From: an uncultured bacterium
GTDB lineage: Bacteria; Patescibacteriota; Minisyncoccia; Phycocordibacterales; UBA918
Direction: 5' to 3'
DNA length: 16,229 bases
NCBI GenBank assembly: GCA_913050645.1
Contig: CAJXAG010000021.1
Location: 1-16,229, forward strand
Shown: positions 6,587 to 12,228 of the stretch, one piece after another
Layout: the number at the start of each line of letters is the position of its first letter
Numbering within the stretch: position 1 is the first letter of the stretch
The notes under the pieces: model-generated
The model's database searches: none
Told to the model about the DNA's origin: nothing
What the model saw: the letters and a program-made list of their open reading frames with translations, nothing else
Translations under genes and position numbers: made by a program

Positions 6587-6628
6587 AAAAAACACCCATT
6601 TAAATTGCAATTTAAATGGGTGTTTTTT
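6587..6628 (-). terminator. 42-bp perfect palindrome, terminator of the nucleoside hydrolase gene
   Basis: Perfectly self-complementary from AAAAAA through ACACCCATTTAAATTGC to the mirrored TTTTTT, with no unpaired loop base in the duplex form. It lies about 70 nt past the nucleoside hydrolase stop and 35 nt upstream of the AbrB-like ATG, and insulates the two minus-strand genes. Confidence 0.85.
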
Positions 6629-6700
6629 GTTAGCGTGATGTCTGGGATATCTGTAAGTTTTGAAGCTTGGGAAAAATGAGTTCCTTTCATAGTAGAATTA

Positions 6701-7543
6701 CTATACCAACCGAGTACAAAGTTTCATAAATAATTTGGGATTTTGCACCTCTCCTTTTGATAGCAGCATACTTGTGTCACCTCCCATACGGTACTCACCT
6801 TCATCATTAAACTCAACCGCCACCTCTTCAAAAGCAACAAAATCATGACCGAGCGCCACTGTCGAAGTAAGTGGATCATGCAGTGCCGGCCAAATACCTC
6901 TACGCACATTGTAGTCATGGAGATGCTGCAATAGCATTTTATGATTCTCGTCTTCACTTACAGAAAGCTTCTTATACAAATCAGTTTCTGGTGTCACTCT
7001 AATTGCGTCATTGATTGTTGTATGTGCACCGACCACCTTAAAGTGTTTCAGACCAAATTCATAAAGATATTTTGCCCCAAGCGGATCAGCCTCCATGTTG
7101 GTACCACCACTCATAAATTCATTTCCAGGCATTTTCATTCCCATATGAATTATTTCAAACGTGTCTACATACTCGGGATACGCTTTCAAAAAGGCTGAGA
7201 TGTTTGCGGTTCCTTGAATACATAAATAAACAACAGCGTCACTTTCATCTAGTACATTTTTAATCGCCGTCTTATAGTCAGTCCCAATCTCTCTGTTCAC
7301 ACCCTCAATCAAATGATATGCATTAAAATCTATATGCCCGGCCTGCTCGCCCGCATACACTGCGACACCCTCCTTTCCATTTTGTTGAATAATTTTCTGT
7401 GCCATCACAGCACGCTCAATAGGAAAATTATTTCCCGAGACGACAAGTCGCAGATCAACCATGTCTGAATTAAGAAGCATTAAGAGTGAGAAAAAGTCGT
7501 CTGGGTTGGTACCAAGATCATGATCAAGAATGATAGTTTTCAT
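6701..7543 (-). CDS. Inosine/uridine-preferring nucleoside hydrolase family protein
   Basis: Cleaves the N-glycosidic bond of ribonucleosides to ribose and base, for salvage. The 280-aa product has the N-terminal calcium-binding Asp cluster in a variant form, LDHDLGTNPDDFFSLL (6-21; canonical is DxDxGxDDAxA), with VSGNN at 35-39 in the place of the usual VxGN. FMSGGTNMEADP (143-154) corresponds to the family's EFNxxxDP, and LHDPLT (221-226) carries the conserved active-site His222-Asp223. Asp spacing differs from the canonical motif, so substrate range may differ. Its promoter and first two codons lie in the 231-bp repeat: TATACT is 7 nt before the ATG and no Shine-Dalgarno is present. Confidence 0.85.
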   Translation of the reverse strand: MKTIILDHDLGTNPDDFFSLLMLLNSDMVDLRLVVSGNNFPIERAVMAQKIIQQNGKEGVAVYAGEQAGHIDFNAYHLIEGVNREIGTDYKTAIKNVLDESDAVVYLCIQGTANISAFLKAYPEYVDTFEIIHMGMKMPGNEFMSGGTNMEADPLGAKYLYEFGLKHFKVVGAHTTINDAIRVTPETDLYKKLSVSEDENHKMLLQHLHDYNVRRGIWPALHDPLTSTVALGHDFVAFEEVAVEFNDEGEYRMGGDTSMLLSKGEVQNPKLFMKLCTRLV

Positions 7544-7767
7544 ATATTTCAGTATACAGAATGAACATATTGTGGACTAGGAATCGTCTTGACGACCTCT
7601 AAGCTCAAACTTCGACATCCGTCTCGTTTTTACTAAGAGCCGTGGGACACGGCTCGTCGACAAGCCTTCCCTTCGGTCATCTTGTGTACTGACTCCGGCG
7701 GTTCGAGTCCCCCGAAAGGTGCGCAGGCACCTTTCTTGTCCAGTGGCACGAGAAAAAGCGCACAAAG
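7537..7767. repeat. 231-bp direct repeat, copy A
   Basis: Same orientation and sequence as 10955-11185, offset 3418 bp, with one mismatch seen (A at 7583, C at 11001). It begins at the start codon of the nucleoside hydrolase and includes its -10 element. Inside are hairpins at about 7581-7592 (TCGTC-TT-GACGA), GAGCCGTG-GGA-CACGGCTC (about 7637-7655) and GAAAGGTGC-GCAG-GCACCTTTC (7714-7735), plus a tRNA T-arm-like GGCGG-TTCGAGT-CCCCC around 7697-7713. A 62-codon minus-strand frame inside is not considered a gene. Confidence 0.95.
7551..7556 (-). promoter_or_regulatory. -10 element of the nucleoside hydrolase gene (leaderless type)
   Basis: TATACT on the minus strand, 7 nt before the ATG at 7543, inside repeat copy A. 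No strong -35 was found. Confidence 0.5.
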
Positions 7768-7965
7768 GCGCTTTTAACTCTCGTGCTGGCGGACAGGGAC
7801 TCTTTCATTACATGAACGGTGCAGCGTTTGGATATTTTATTTCACTTCGTTCATAAAATACCTCAAACCGCTTTTCGAGTCGCGCAACGCTTTTTCTTGA
7901 GAAAAAGCTGCGCCCTGCCCGCCAGCTCGATATGAAAATACACACCCCAAGGGGTGTGTATTTTC
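7768..7965. other. Structured tract next to repeat copy A
   Basis: No gene is visible from 7544 to 8177. After the repeat comes a dense set of inverted repeats: AAAAGCGC/GCGCTTTT within GCACGAG/CTCGTGC (about 7746-7786); TTCA-TTACA-TGAA (7804-7816); GCGTTTG and TATTTTAT pairing with ATAAAATA and CAAACCGC (7824-7871); GCGCA..GCTTTTTCT-TG-AGAAAAAGC..TGCGC (7882-7913); and a perfect 15-bp stem GAAAATACACACCCC with loop AA (7934-7965). GCTGGCGGACAGGG (7785-7798) can pair with CCCTGCCCGCCAGC (about 7913-7926) with one mismatch, closing the middle hairpins into one domain. Copy B keeps several of these hairpins with different bases. Coding strand, if any, is unknown. Confidence 0.6.
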
Positions 7966-8047
7966 TCAAGCTGCCCAGCACGGTCATGAACCTATAGGGT
8001 CAAGCGAACTAAGGACATGTTCGACTACCTTCTACTCCTTATACGAG

Positions 8048-8124
8048 CCACCTCGGTCACTAGGGTGTTTTTGTAAGTGAGACAAATGAGACACATATCA
8101 CCCACCTCGGTCACTGTCTCATTT
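8048..8124. repeat. Short direct and inverted repeats upstream of the DUF5667 terminator
   Basis: CCACCTCGGTCACT occurs twice (8048-8061 and 8102-8115). AAATGAGACA (8084-8093) and TGTCTCATTT (8115-8124) form an inverted repeat, and TGAGACA occurs twice in tandem (8078-8084, 8087-8093). No gene is visible here. Function unknown. Confidence 0.7.
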
Positions 8125-8157
8125 AAAAAATAGCCACCAAAATGGTGGTTATTTTTT
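8125..8157 (-). terminator. Terminator of the sigma factor-DUF5667 operon
   Basis: AAAAAATA-G-CCACCA, loop AAA, TGGTGG-T-TATTTTTT. On the minus strand the stem is followed by a T run, about 20 nt after the DUF5667 stop at 8178. Confidence 0.8.
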
Positions 8158-8177
8158 AAAAATTTCATTATTGTAGA

Positions 8178-9473
8178 CTAGAAACTTTTGTTGCTACGTG
8201 ATGAATTATAATCAGTGGCGTTTGTTGTACCGACTTCAAGATCAACTGAAGCTGATGTATCTGTCTCCACCTCAATCACATCGGTATCAATTCCAGTATT
8301 TGCAGAAGCGTCCACCTCTACACCAGCAGATGTATCTGTATCAGATTCATCAGTAGTTTCAGTACGTGAATCAGTCTCAGTTCTAGTGTTAGATTCAGTT
8401 TCTGTATTAGCGTCTGTTTCAGTACGAGTGTTTGATTCTGAGTTAACATTTACATCAAGGACACCAGTTTCAATTCTTGTGTCTACAGACGCATCAATCT
8501 GAATACGTAGCGCACTTGAGATCATAGCTTCAACTTCACTAGCGATACGAACTGCAGTCTGTGCTGATGTGTATGCTTCACGATACAGCTCTGCTCGTAC
8601 ATGGGCTTTTGCATCAACCGACGCTTGCACAGCTTGATCATAGCGAGCTTCAATACGAGCATATGCTTCAGCAGAAACAGCAGCTTCTGCACGCTTCATT
8701 TTAGCTTCTACTTCTGCAAGTACATTGTCAGCACGCTTAATTGTAGCTTCTGCAGTCACTTTCACATCAACTGATGCATCAATCGTAGCAGTAGCATTTA
8801 CCTGTGCGTCAGCGGTTGCTTCAGCATACGCACGAACATCAGTTACCAATGACGATCCATTGTTTCCTGATACAGAACCATTCAGTTCAGCGAGAATATC
8901 AGCATACGCCCGGAAACTTCCTTCAAGATTAGCTCGTATAGTTGCAGATGATTCATAGTCGCCGTCATCTTCAACCTTGGTGCTACGCTCTTCAGCTTCG
9001 TCAACATGCTCCTTAACACGTGAACTAATGTCAGCAGATACTTCAGCAGTGAGTTCACCACGAGCAGCTAACTCTTCCGCTTCTTCTAAACGTTCTTCAG
9101 CAAGTCGGGCCTGCAGACGAGCTTCTGCTTCATTTGAAATTGCAAAAGCACTTTTAACGTTTTCGTTTACTTCTGTTTTGATTGTATATAAGAAGTCACC
9201 AGGCACAGCTCCTTCAGCAGCGTATGATGTTCCTCCTCCAGCGACCAACATGATCGCGATTATTGCAGCAGTCATAGATTTTGATTTAAATAAATTAAGT
9301 AATGAAGTACGCTGTGGCACTTGTTCTATAGAACGACTATCCTCTCCATCTCTTACACTATGGAAACGAGCGTATTCTAAAAGGTTATTTTCAATTCGAG
9401 TACGAGAAGAATCTGATAGTTTAATATCCTTTAACTTTTCTACATATTCAGTTGTTTTGGTATTTTTGTTCAT
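8178..9473 (-). CDS. DUF5667-domain membrane protein, putative anti-sigma factor
   Basis: A 431-aa protein with a cytoplasmic N-terminus (1-66), one transmembrane helix (about 67-86, MTAAIIAIMLVAGGGTSYAA) and a DUF5667 segment starting at VPGDFLYTIKTEVNENVK (90-107), followed by a long Ala/Glu-rich, probably coiled-coil region to about 335. The last 95 residues are low-complexity Thr/Glu/Asp/Ser with repeated TRTETD and TETES units. Its ATG overlaps the sigma factor stop (ATGA, 9470-9473), so the two are translationally coupled. This arrangement and topology fit a membrane anti-sigma factor whose cytoplasmic tail holds the sigma factor, with a large extracellular sensory or surface part. That role is inferred; DUF5667 itself has no proven function known to me. 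Ends just before a terminator. Confidence 0.8.
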   Translation of the reverse strand: MNKNTKTTEYVEKLKDIKLSDSSRTRIENNLLEYARFHSVRDGEDSRSIEQVPQRTSLLNLFKSKSMTAAIIAIMLVAGGGTSYAAEGAVPGDFLYTIKTEVNENVKSAFAISNEAEARLQARLAEERLEEAEELAARGELTAEVSADISSRVKEHVDEAEERSTKVEDDGDYESSATIRANLEGSFRAYADILAELNGSVSGNNGSSLVTDVRAYAEATADAQVNATATIDASVDVKVTAEATIKRADNVLAEVEAKMKRAEAAVSAEAYARIEARYDQAVQASVDAKAHVRAELYREAYTSAQTAVRIASEVEAMISSALRIQIDASVDTRIETGVLDVNVNSESNTRTETDANTETESNTRTETDSRTETTDESDTDTSAGVEVDASANTGIDTDVIEVETDTSASVDLEVGTTNATDYNSSRSNKSF

Positions 9474-9967
9474 ATATGTAGTTTTTGTTGCAACCTCTTG
9501 GTAGCTCGATTAAGGCGAACTGAGACGACATTAGCAGTCTCTTCCAATACTTCAGCAATGTCTTTAGGGTCAAGACCTTCAACATGCTTTAAAAGCAACA
9601 CCTCCTTGTCTTTTTGTTCCATATCTTCGATTGTGTTGAGCACTTCTTGATACGAAGCTACTTCTTCAGGACTGGAGATGGAGTCCTTTGGCACATCGCC
9701 TGACTCCATCTTTTCATCCAATGAATCAGCTTTTTTCTTTTTATACCAGTCCTTAGCCATATTGTTGGCGATGGTATACAAGAATGAACGAGTATTGGTC
9801 ATTTCCTTACCGTCACGCAGGTACTGCCAGTATCTAGTGAACACCTCTTGAGTCATATCCTCTGCCAGTTCTACATTCGATACCTTCACCATGCAGAAAC
9901 GAAAAATAGCATCTCCGTAGGAAGAGAACGATTCGACAAACACTTTTTCTAGGGTGCTCTGATTCAT
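9470..9967 (-). CDS. ECF-type RNA polymerase sigma factor
   Basis: A sigma-70 family, ECF-size protein (165 aa). Region 2: a helix with DAIFRFCMVKV, then ELAEDMTQEVFTRYW (core-binding) and TRSFLYTIANNMAKDWYKKKK (-10 recognition and melting). Region 4: LNTIEDMEQKDKEVLLLKHVEGLDPKDIAEVLEET in two halves and VVSVRLNRATKRLQQKL, the helix-turn-helix for -35 binding. The frame opens at a TTG (10015), but ATG at 9967 is preferred because region 2 begins just after it and an apparent promoter (TTGTAC, 17 nt, TATAAG at 10029-10001 on the minus strand) overlaps the extra codons. Only a weak ribosome-binding site. Coupled by ATGA overlap to the DUF5667 protein, its likely regulator. The targets are unknown. 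Confidence 0.92.
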   Translation of the reverse strand: MNQSTLEKVFVESFSSYGDAIFRFCMVKVSNVELAEDMTQEVFTRYWQYLRDGKEMTNTRSFLYTIANNMAKDWYKKKKADSLDEKMESGDVPKDSISSPEEVASYQEVLNTIEDMEQKDKEVLLLKHVEGLDPKDIAEVLEETANVVSVRLNRATKRLQQKLHI

Positions 9968-10000
9968 ATAACGACTGATCTTCTTTACTCTTACACTTTC

Positions 10001-10030
10001 CTTATAAAAACTCAACTCACTCGGTACAAT
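10001..10030. promoter_or_regulatory. Overlapping divergent promoters of the sigma gene and the plus-strand gene
   Basis: Minus strand: TTGTAC (10029-10024), 17 nt, TATAAG (10006-10001), for the sigma operon. Plus strand: TACAAT (10025-10030), 6 nt before the ATG at 10037. The minus -35 and plus -10 share five bases, so the two promoters should exclude each other. Neither -35 is strong. Confidence 0.45.
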
Positions 10031-10036
10031 AACTAC

Positions 10037-10720
10037 ATGTATACACTAGATGAAATCTTCACTGAATTAAATGAAGTGATACAAGTGCACAATCCAACTG
10101 CTATTAGTAGCTCTTGGATTTTCTATAACTCTCCTCGTACCTATCGGTATATATACAAACATATTAGAGCTGAAACTGGTGGTATTGACTGGGATACTGT
10201 CACTAAACATATCGATAGACCATACCAAAAGCGCTGGACTCGCTATCGACACAAATCAGCCAAGCCGTACGAGAATCAAGCTGAGGTAGATGTGCTACTT
10301 ACAAGACATAGATACAAATTGTACACACTTATTACTACCGCCGACGATAAGGATCGTGTCCACCAAGACAAAATTATCATTGCGTTTGTGCGACTTTCGC
10401 AACGAGGTAACGTGCTGGCGCAGAAACAATTAGTGAGTCTATTGGGGTTTGTAGTGAACGACTGGATTGACCGCTACTACTATTTGCAAAAATGGAAAGG
10501 TTATTCTGATGATGTAGAAGACAAAATCAAAGCCTGTATTCGTTGCTATCGATACACTGGTTCATTTCTTGGATATCTATACAAAACACTTGAATACTCT
10601 GGTCGTGGGATTGTACCGATACAGAAATACTCACTTGATGACAAAGTATTAGATGGAGCTAAAACTAAACTAGATTTTGTTGCTGCTGAGAAAGTTGATA
10701 TGTGTACTCCAATACAATGA
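10037..10720 (+). CDS. Orphan protein with possible sigma region 2-like domain
   Basis: A 227-aa protein, Tyr/Lys/Arg-rich, not recognised with certainty. The N-terminal third (1-75) is basic with YNSPRTYRYIYKHIR and looks like a small DNA-binding region. Residues about 113-195 (AFVRLSQRGNVLAQKQLVSLL, GFVVNDWIDRYYYLQKW, then DDVEDKIKACIRCYRYTGSFLGYLYKTLE, given in parts) recall sigma region 2: helices with an acidic ED motif, then an aromatic helix ending in SFxxYLxxxL. No region 4 is seen after it. It may be a truncated sigma-like or phage-type transcription factor; this is by-eye similarity only. Divergent from the ECF sigma operon with overlapping promoters and convergent with a 76-aa gene (10-nt gap, no hairpin). 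Starts at the first ATG after a TACAAT, without a Shine-Dalgarno. Confidence 0.7.
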   Translation: MYTLDEIFTELNEVIQVHNPTAISSSWIFYNSPRTYRYIYKHIRAETGGIDWDTVTKHIDRPYQKRWTRYRHKSAKPYENQAEVDVLLTRHRYKLYTLITTADDKDRVHQDKIIIAFVRLSQRGNVLAQKQLVSLLGFVVNDWIDRYYYLQKWKGYSDDVEDKIKACIRCYRYTGSFLGYLYKTLEYSGRGIVPIQKYSLDDKVLDGAKTKLDFVAAEKVDMCTPIQ

Positions 10721-10730
10721 TTATTATATT

Positions 10731-10961
10731 TTACAGAGCCTCGACTTTTTCAAGCATTTCATTAGTAAAAAGAATCTTTCCTTTACTTGAATTAAATATT
10801 ACACCATCTTCAACTTTCTCAATAAAGTCTGAAGATTTCCATTGTGTGTCGGTCACAACGACAATCTCATCATCTTCAAGCACAGAATTAAAACCATCTT
10901 GTGAGGGAATGTCCTTGTATACTTCTTTCACCCTCTTAGGTTCACAAATCAAATTTTTCAT
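10731..10961 (-). CDS. Small acidic protein of unknown function
   Basis: A 76-aa orphan with no recognised family. It alternates beta-type strands (DDEIVVVTDTQW, DGVIFNSSKGKILFT) with short helices, suggesting a small beta-rich fold; there are no membrane segments or metal motifs. The -10 (TATACT, 10974-10969 on the minus strand) is 7 nt before the ATG, inside the second copy of the 231-bp repeat, so its 5' region is the same as that of the nucleoside hydrolase gene. This shared promoter is the main support that it is expressed. It ends 10 nt from the convergent gene at 10720. Confidence 0.6.
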   Translation of the reverse strand: MKNLICEPKRVKEVYKDIPSQDGFNSVLEDDEIVVVTDTQWKSSDFIEKVEDGVIFNSSKGKILFTNEMLEKVEAL

Positions 10962-11185
10962 ATATTTCAGTATACAGAATGAACATATTGTGGACTAGGA
11001 CTCGTCTTGACGACCTCTAAGCTCAAACTTCGACATCCGTCTCGTTTTTACTAAGAGCCGTGGGACACGGCTCGTCGACAAGCCTTCCCTTCGGTCATCT
11101 TGTGTACTGACTCCGGCGGTTCGAGTCCCCCGAAAGGTGCGCAGGCACCTTTCTTGTCCAGTGGCACGAGAAAAAGCGCACAAAG
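10955..11185. repeat. 231-bp direct repeat, copy B
   Basis: Second copy of 7537-7767, same orientation, one mismatch seen. It begins at the start codon of the 76-aa gene and carries the same -10 (10969-10974), hairpins and T-arm-like motif (about 11115-11131). Similarity breaks off sharply after CACAAAG (11185), then resumes for GCTGGCGGACAGGGA (11201-11215). Confidence 0.95.
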
Positions 11186-11320
11186 TCGGTTATTTCTCAA
11201 GCTGGCGGACAGGGAACCTCTCTCGTTACACGAGCAGTACACCTTGTCGATATTTTCCAAAGAAAATATCTGGCAAGGTCTTCGAGCCCCTGGCGAAAGG
11301 TGTCCCACACCTTTCTTCGC
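11186..11320. other. Structured tract next to repeat copy B
   Basis: Counterpart of 7768-7913, now diverged in sequence. No gene is visible from 10962 to 11368. Hairpins: CTCG-TTACA-CGAG (11222-11234), with the same TTACA loop as in copy A but two changed base pairs; CCTTG and GATATTTTC pairing with GAAAATATC and CAAGG (11242-11278); then TTCGAGCCCC and the stem GAAAGGTGT-CCC-ACACCTTTC (11295-11315), which resembles the GAAAGGTGC hairpin inside the repeat. The order of elements matches copy A. Confidence 0.6.
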
Positions 11321-11333
11321 GTAGCCCTAAAGC

Positions 11334-11358
11334 AAAAACACTCCTGAAGGAGTGTTTT
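11334..11358 (-). terminator. Terminator downstream of tRNA-Gln
   Basis: AAAACACTCC, loop TGAA, GGAGTGTTTT; on the minus strand it is followed by a T run. An outer pair TAGCCCT (11322-11328)/AGGGCTA (11365-11371) extends the inverted repeat into the last three bases of the tRNA. Confidence 0.8.
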
Positions 11359-11368
11359 ATGCTAAGGG

Positions 11369-11439
11369 CTACCCGACCAGGACTCGAACCTGGATTGATT
11401 GTACCAAAAACAATAGTCCTACCATTAGACGATCGGGTA
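11369..11439 (-). tRNA. tRNA-Gln (anticodon TTG)
   Basis: A full cloverleaf on the minus strand, 71 nt. The acceptor stem TACCCGA/TCGGGTA is perfect (7 bp). D arm GTC-TAATGGTAG-GAC, anticodon stem ATTGT/ACAAT with loop TTTTGGT and anticodon TTG at positions 34-36 (reads CAA), a 4-nt variable loop CAAT, and T arm CCAGG-TTCGAGT-CCTGG. The discriminator base is G, as usual for Gln. CCA is not encoded (the sequence continues CCC), so CCA must be added by nucleotidyltransferase. It lies 6 nt past the stop of the HTH gene and may be cotranscribed with it. Confidence 0.95.
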
Positions 11440-11445
11440 ATTTAT

Positions 11446-12135
11446 TTAATTTTGCGAATGTATGATACCACGTACCCATCCTTGTATGCGACGATTCAAT
11501 ATAGTACTACGCTTTACTCTAATTGCAACTAGCCCCTTATATGTTTCCCCAACCTTCTTTCTGTTCGTTTTTGGTTTATGTTTTTTATATACAGGCGTTG
11601 CTAAATTTTCTGGACTTAAGTTCGTAACACCTAACCAGTATGTCCGCAATTCATCCAGACGATGCTTGTGGTTATCGTGAATATGAATAATTAATTCAAT
11701 ATCGTCATCACTTACATCCGTAAATGTACGGATCCATTTCATATATATCCTCACCATATCTGCATCAGAATTTGCAAAGCAAGCACGTTCACTTGGACGA
11801 TATTCTTTTTCTTTTGCTCCCTCTGCCCAATACAAGGCAACACCAATCATGAATAAATCCCTGTCAGAGACATTTCCAACCTCTTTCTCACACTCAGAAA
11901 AGATTTCTTTTGTCTGTTCAATACGCATCCTATACCTTGCTTGAGCACCACGCAATTGTGCTTCTTTTCTACGTTTTGTGATATTTTGCTTCTGTGGCTT
12001 AGATAAGCCAACATCACGCAACCAGAGCGATAGAGTCGATCTTGAAACATGTACAATCTCAAGGATTTCATCATAGGTTCTCCCTTGCTTTCGCAGTGTA
12101 ATTGCTTGTTCTTTTTCTTTGCGCTTTGCTATCAT
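11446..12135 (-). CDS. HTH protein with 'ALYWAEGAK' domain, possible homing-endonuclease-like
   Basis: A 229-aa protein of a family seen widely in CPR and some other bacteria, function unproven. N-terminal helix-turn-helix of the resolvase/Hin type (about 11-42: AITLRKQGRTYDEILEIV and VSRSTLSLWLRD). A basic helical linker follows (50-85). The C-terminal domain opens with IGVALYWAEGAK (97-108), a helix resembling a LAGLIDADG helix, then FANSDADMVRIYMKWIR (120-136), HIHDNHKHR and a Lys-rich stretch (KKHKPKTNRKK). This pattern suggests DNA binding and possibly an endonuclease-like fold, but the catalytic acids are not clearly assignable. Sits directly before tRNA-Gln. TATACT lies 7 nt before the ATG, with no Shine-Dalgarno. 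Confidence 0.8.
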   Translation of the reverse strand: MIAKRKEKEQAITLRKQGRTYDEILEIVHVSRSTLSLWLRDVGLSKPQKQNITKRRKEAQLRGAQARYRMRIEQTKEIFSECEKEVGNVSDRDLFMIGVALYWAEGAKEKEYRPSERACFANSDADMVRIYMKWIRTFTDVSDDDIELIIHIHDNHKHRLDELRTYWLGVTNLSPENLATPVYKKHKPKTNRKKVGETYKGLVAIRVKRSTILNRRIQGWVRGIIHSQN

Positions 12136-12142
12136 CGAACCT

Positions 12143-12148
12143 AGTATA
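12143..12148 (-). promoter_or_regulatory. -10 element of the HTH gene (leaderless type)
   Basis: TATACT on the minus strand, 7 nt before the ATG at 12135. The hexamer and spacing equal those in the two 231-bp repeats, although the surrounding sequence is unrelated. Confidence 0.5.
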
Positions 12149-12190
12149 TCATTATTTTAAATGTATTACCTACCTTTTTAGATACTACAG

Positions 12191-12224
12191 AAAAAGACTG
12201 AGGAGAACTCCTCAGTCTTGTTTT
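12191..12224 (-). terminator. Terminator of the 112-aa membrane protein gene
   Basis: AAGACTGAGGAG (12194-12205), loop AA, CTCCTCAGTCTT (12208-12219), with AAAAA before it and GTTTTTG after it. It begins a few bases past the stop at 12229 and looks bidirectional. Confidence 0.9.
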
Positions 12225-12228
12225 TGTT

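Noticed and set aside
6378..6599. Toxin-antitoxin module with the AbrB-like protein as antitoxin
   Set aside because: No adjacent small toxin-like ORF; a terminator separates it from the gene upstream, and the gene downstream is an LRR protein.
7690..7720. Complete tRNA gene at the GGTTCGAGTCC motif
   Set aside because: The T-arm has a C-C mismatch and no acceptor, D or anticodon arm can be built around it on either strand.
7577..7765. 62-codon minus-strand frame, repeated at 10995-11183
   Set aside because: It is identical only because the DNA repeat is identical, runs through hairpins and the T-arm-like motif, and has no promoter or ribosome-binding site.
7537..11185. Insertion sequence or composite transposon flanked by the direct repeats
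   Set aside because: No transposase or integrase lies between the copies, and no terminal inverted repeats or target duplications were seen.
7537..11368. CRISPR array, group I intron or riboswitch
   Set aside because: No short regular repeat-spacer pattern and no recognisable intron core were found. A riboswitch leader is unlikely since the -10 box lies between the structured tract and the ATG.
11137..11532. 131-codon plus-strand frame across the tRNA region
   Set aside because: It reads antisense through the tRNA-Gln gene and its terminator, a typical spurious frame.
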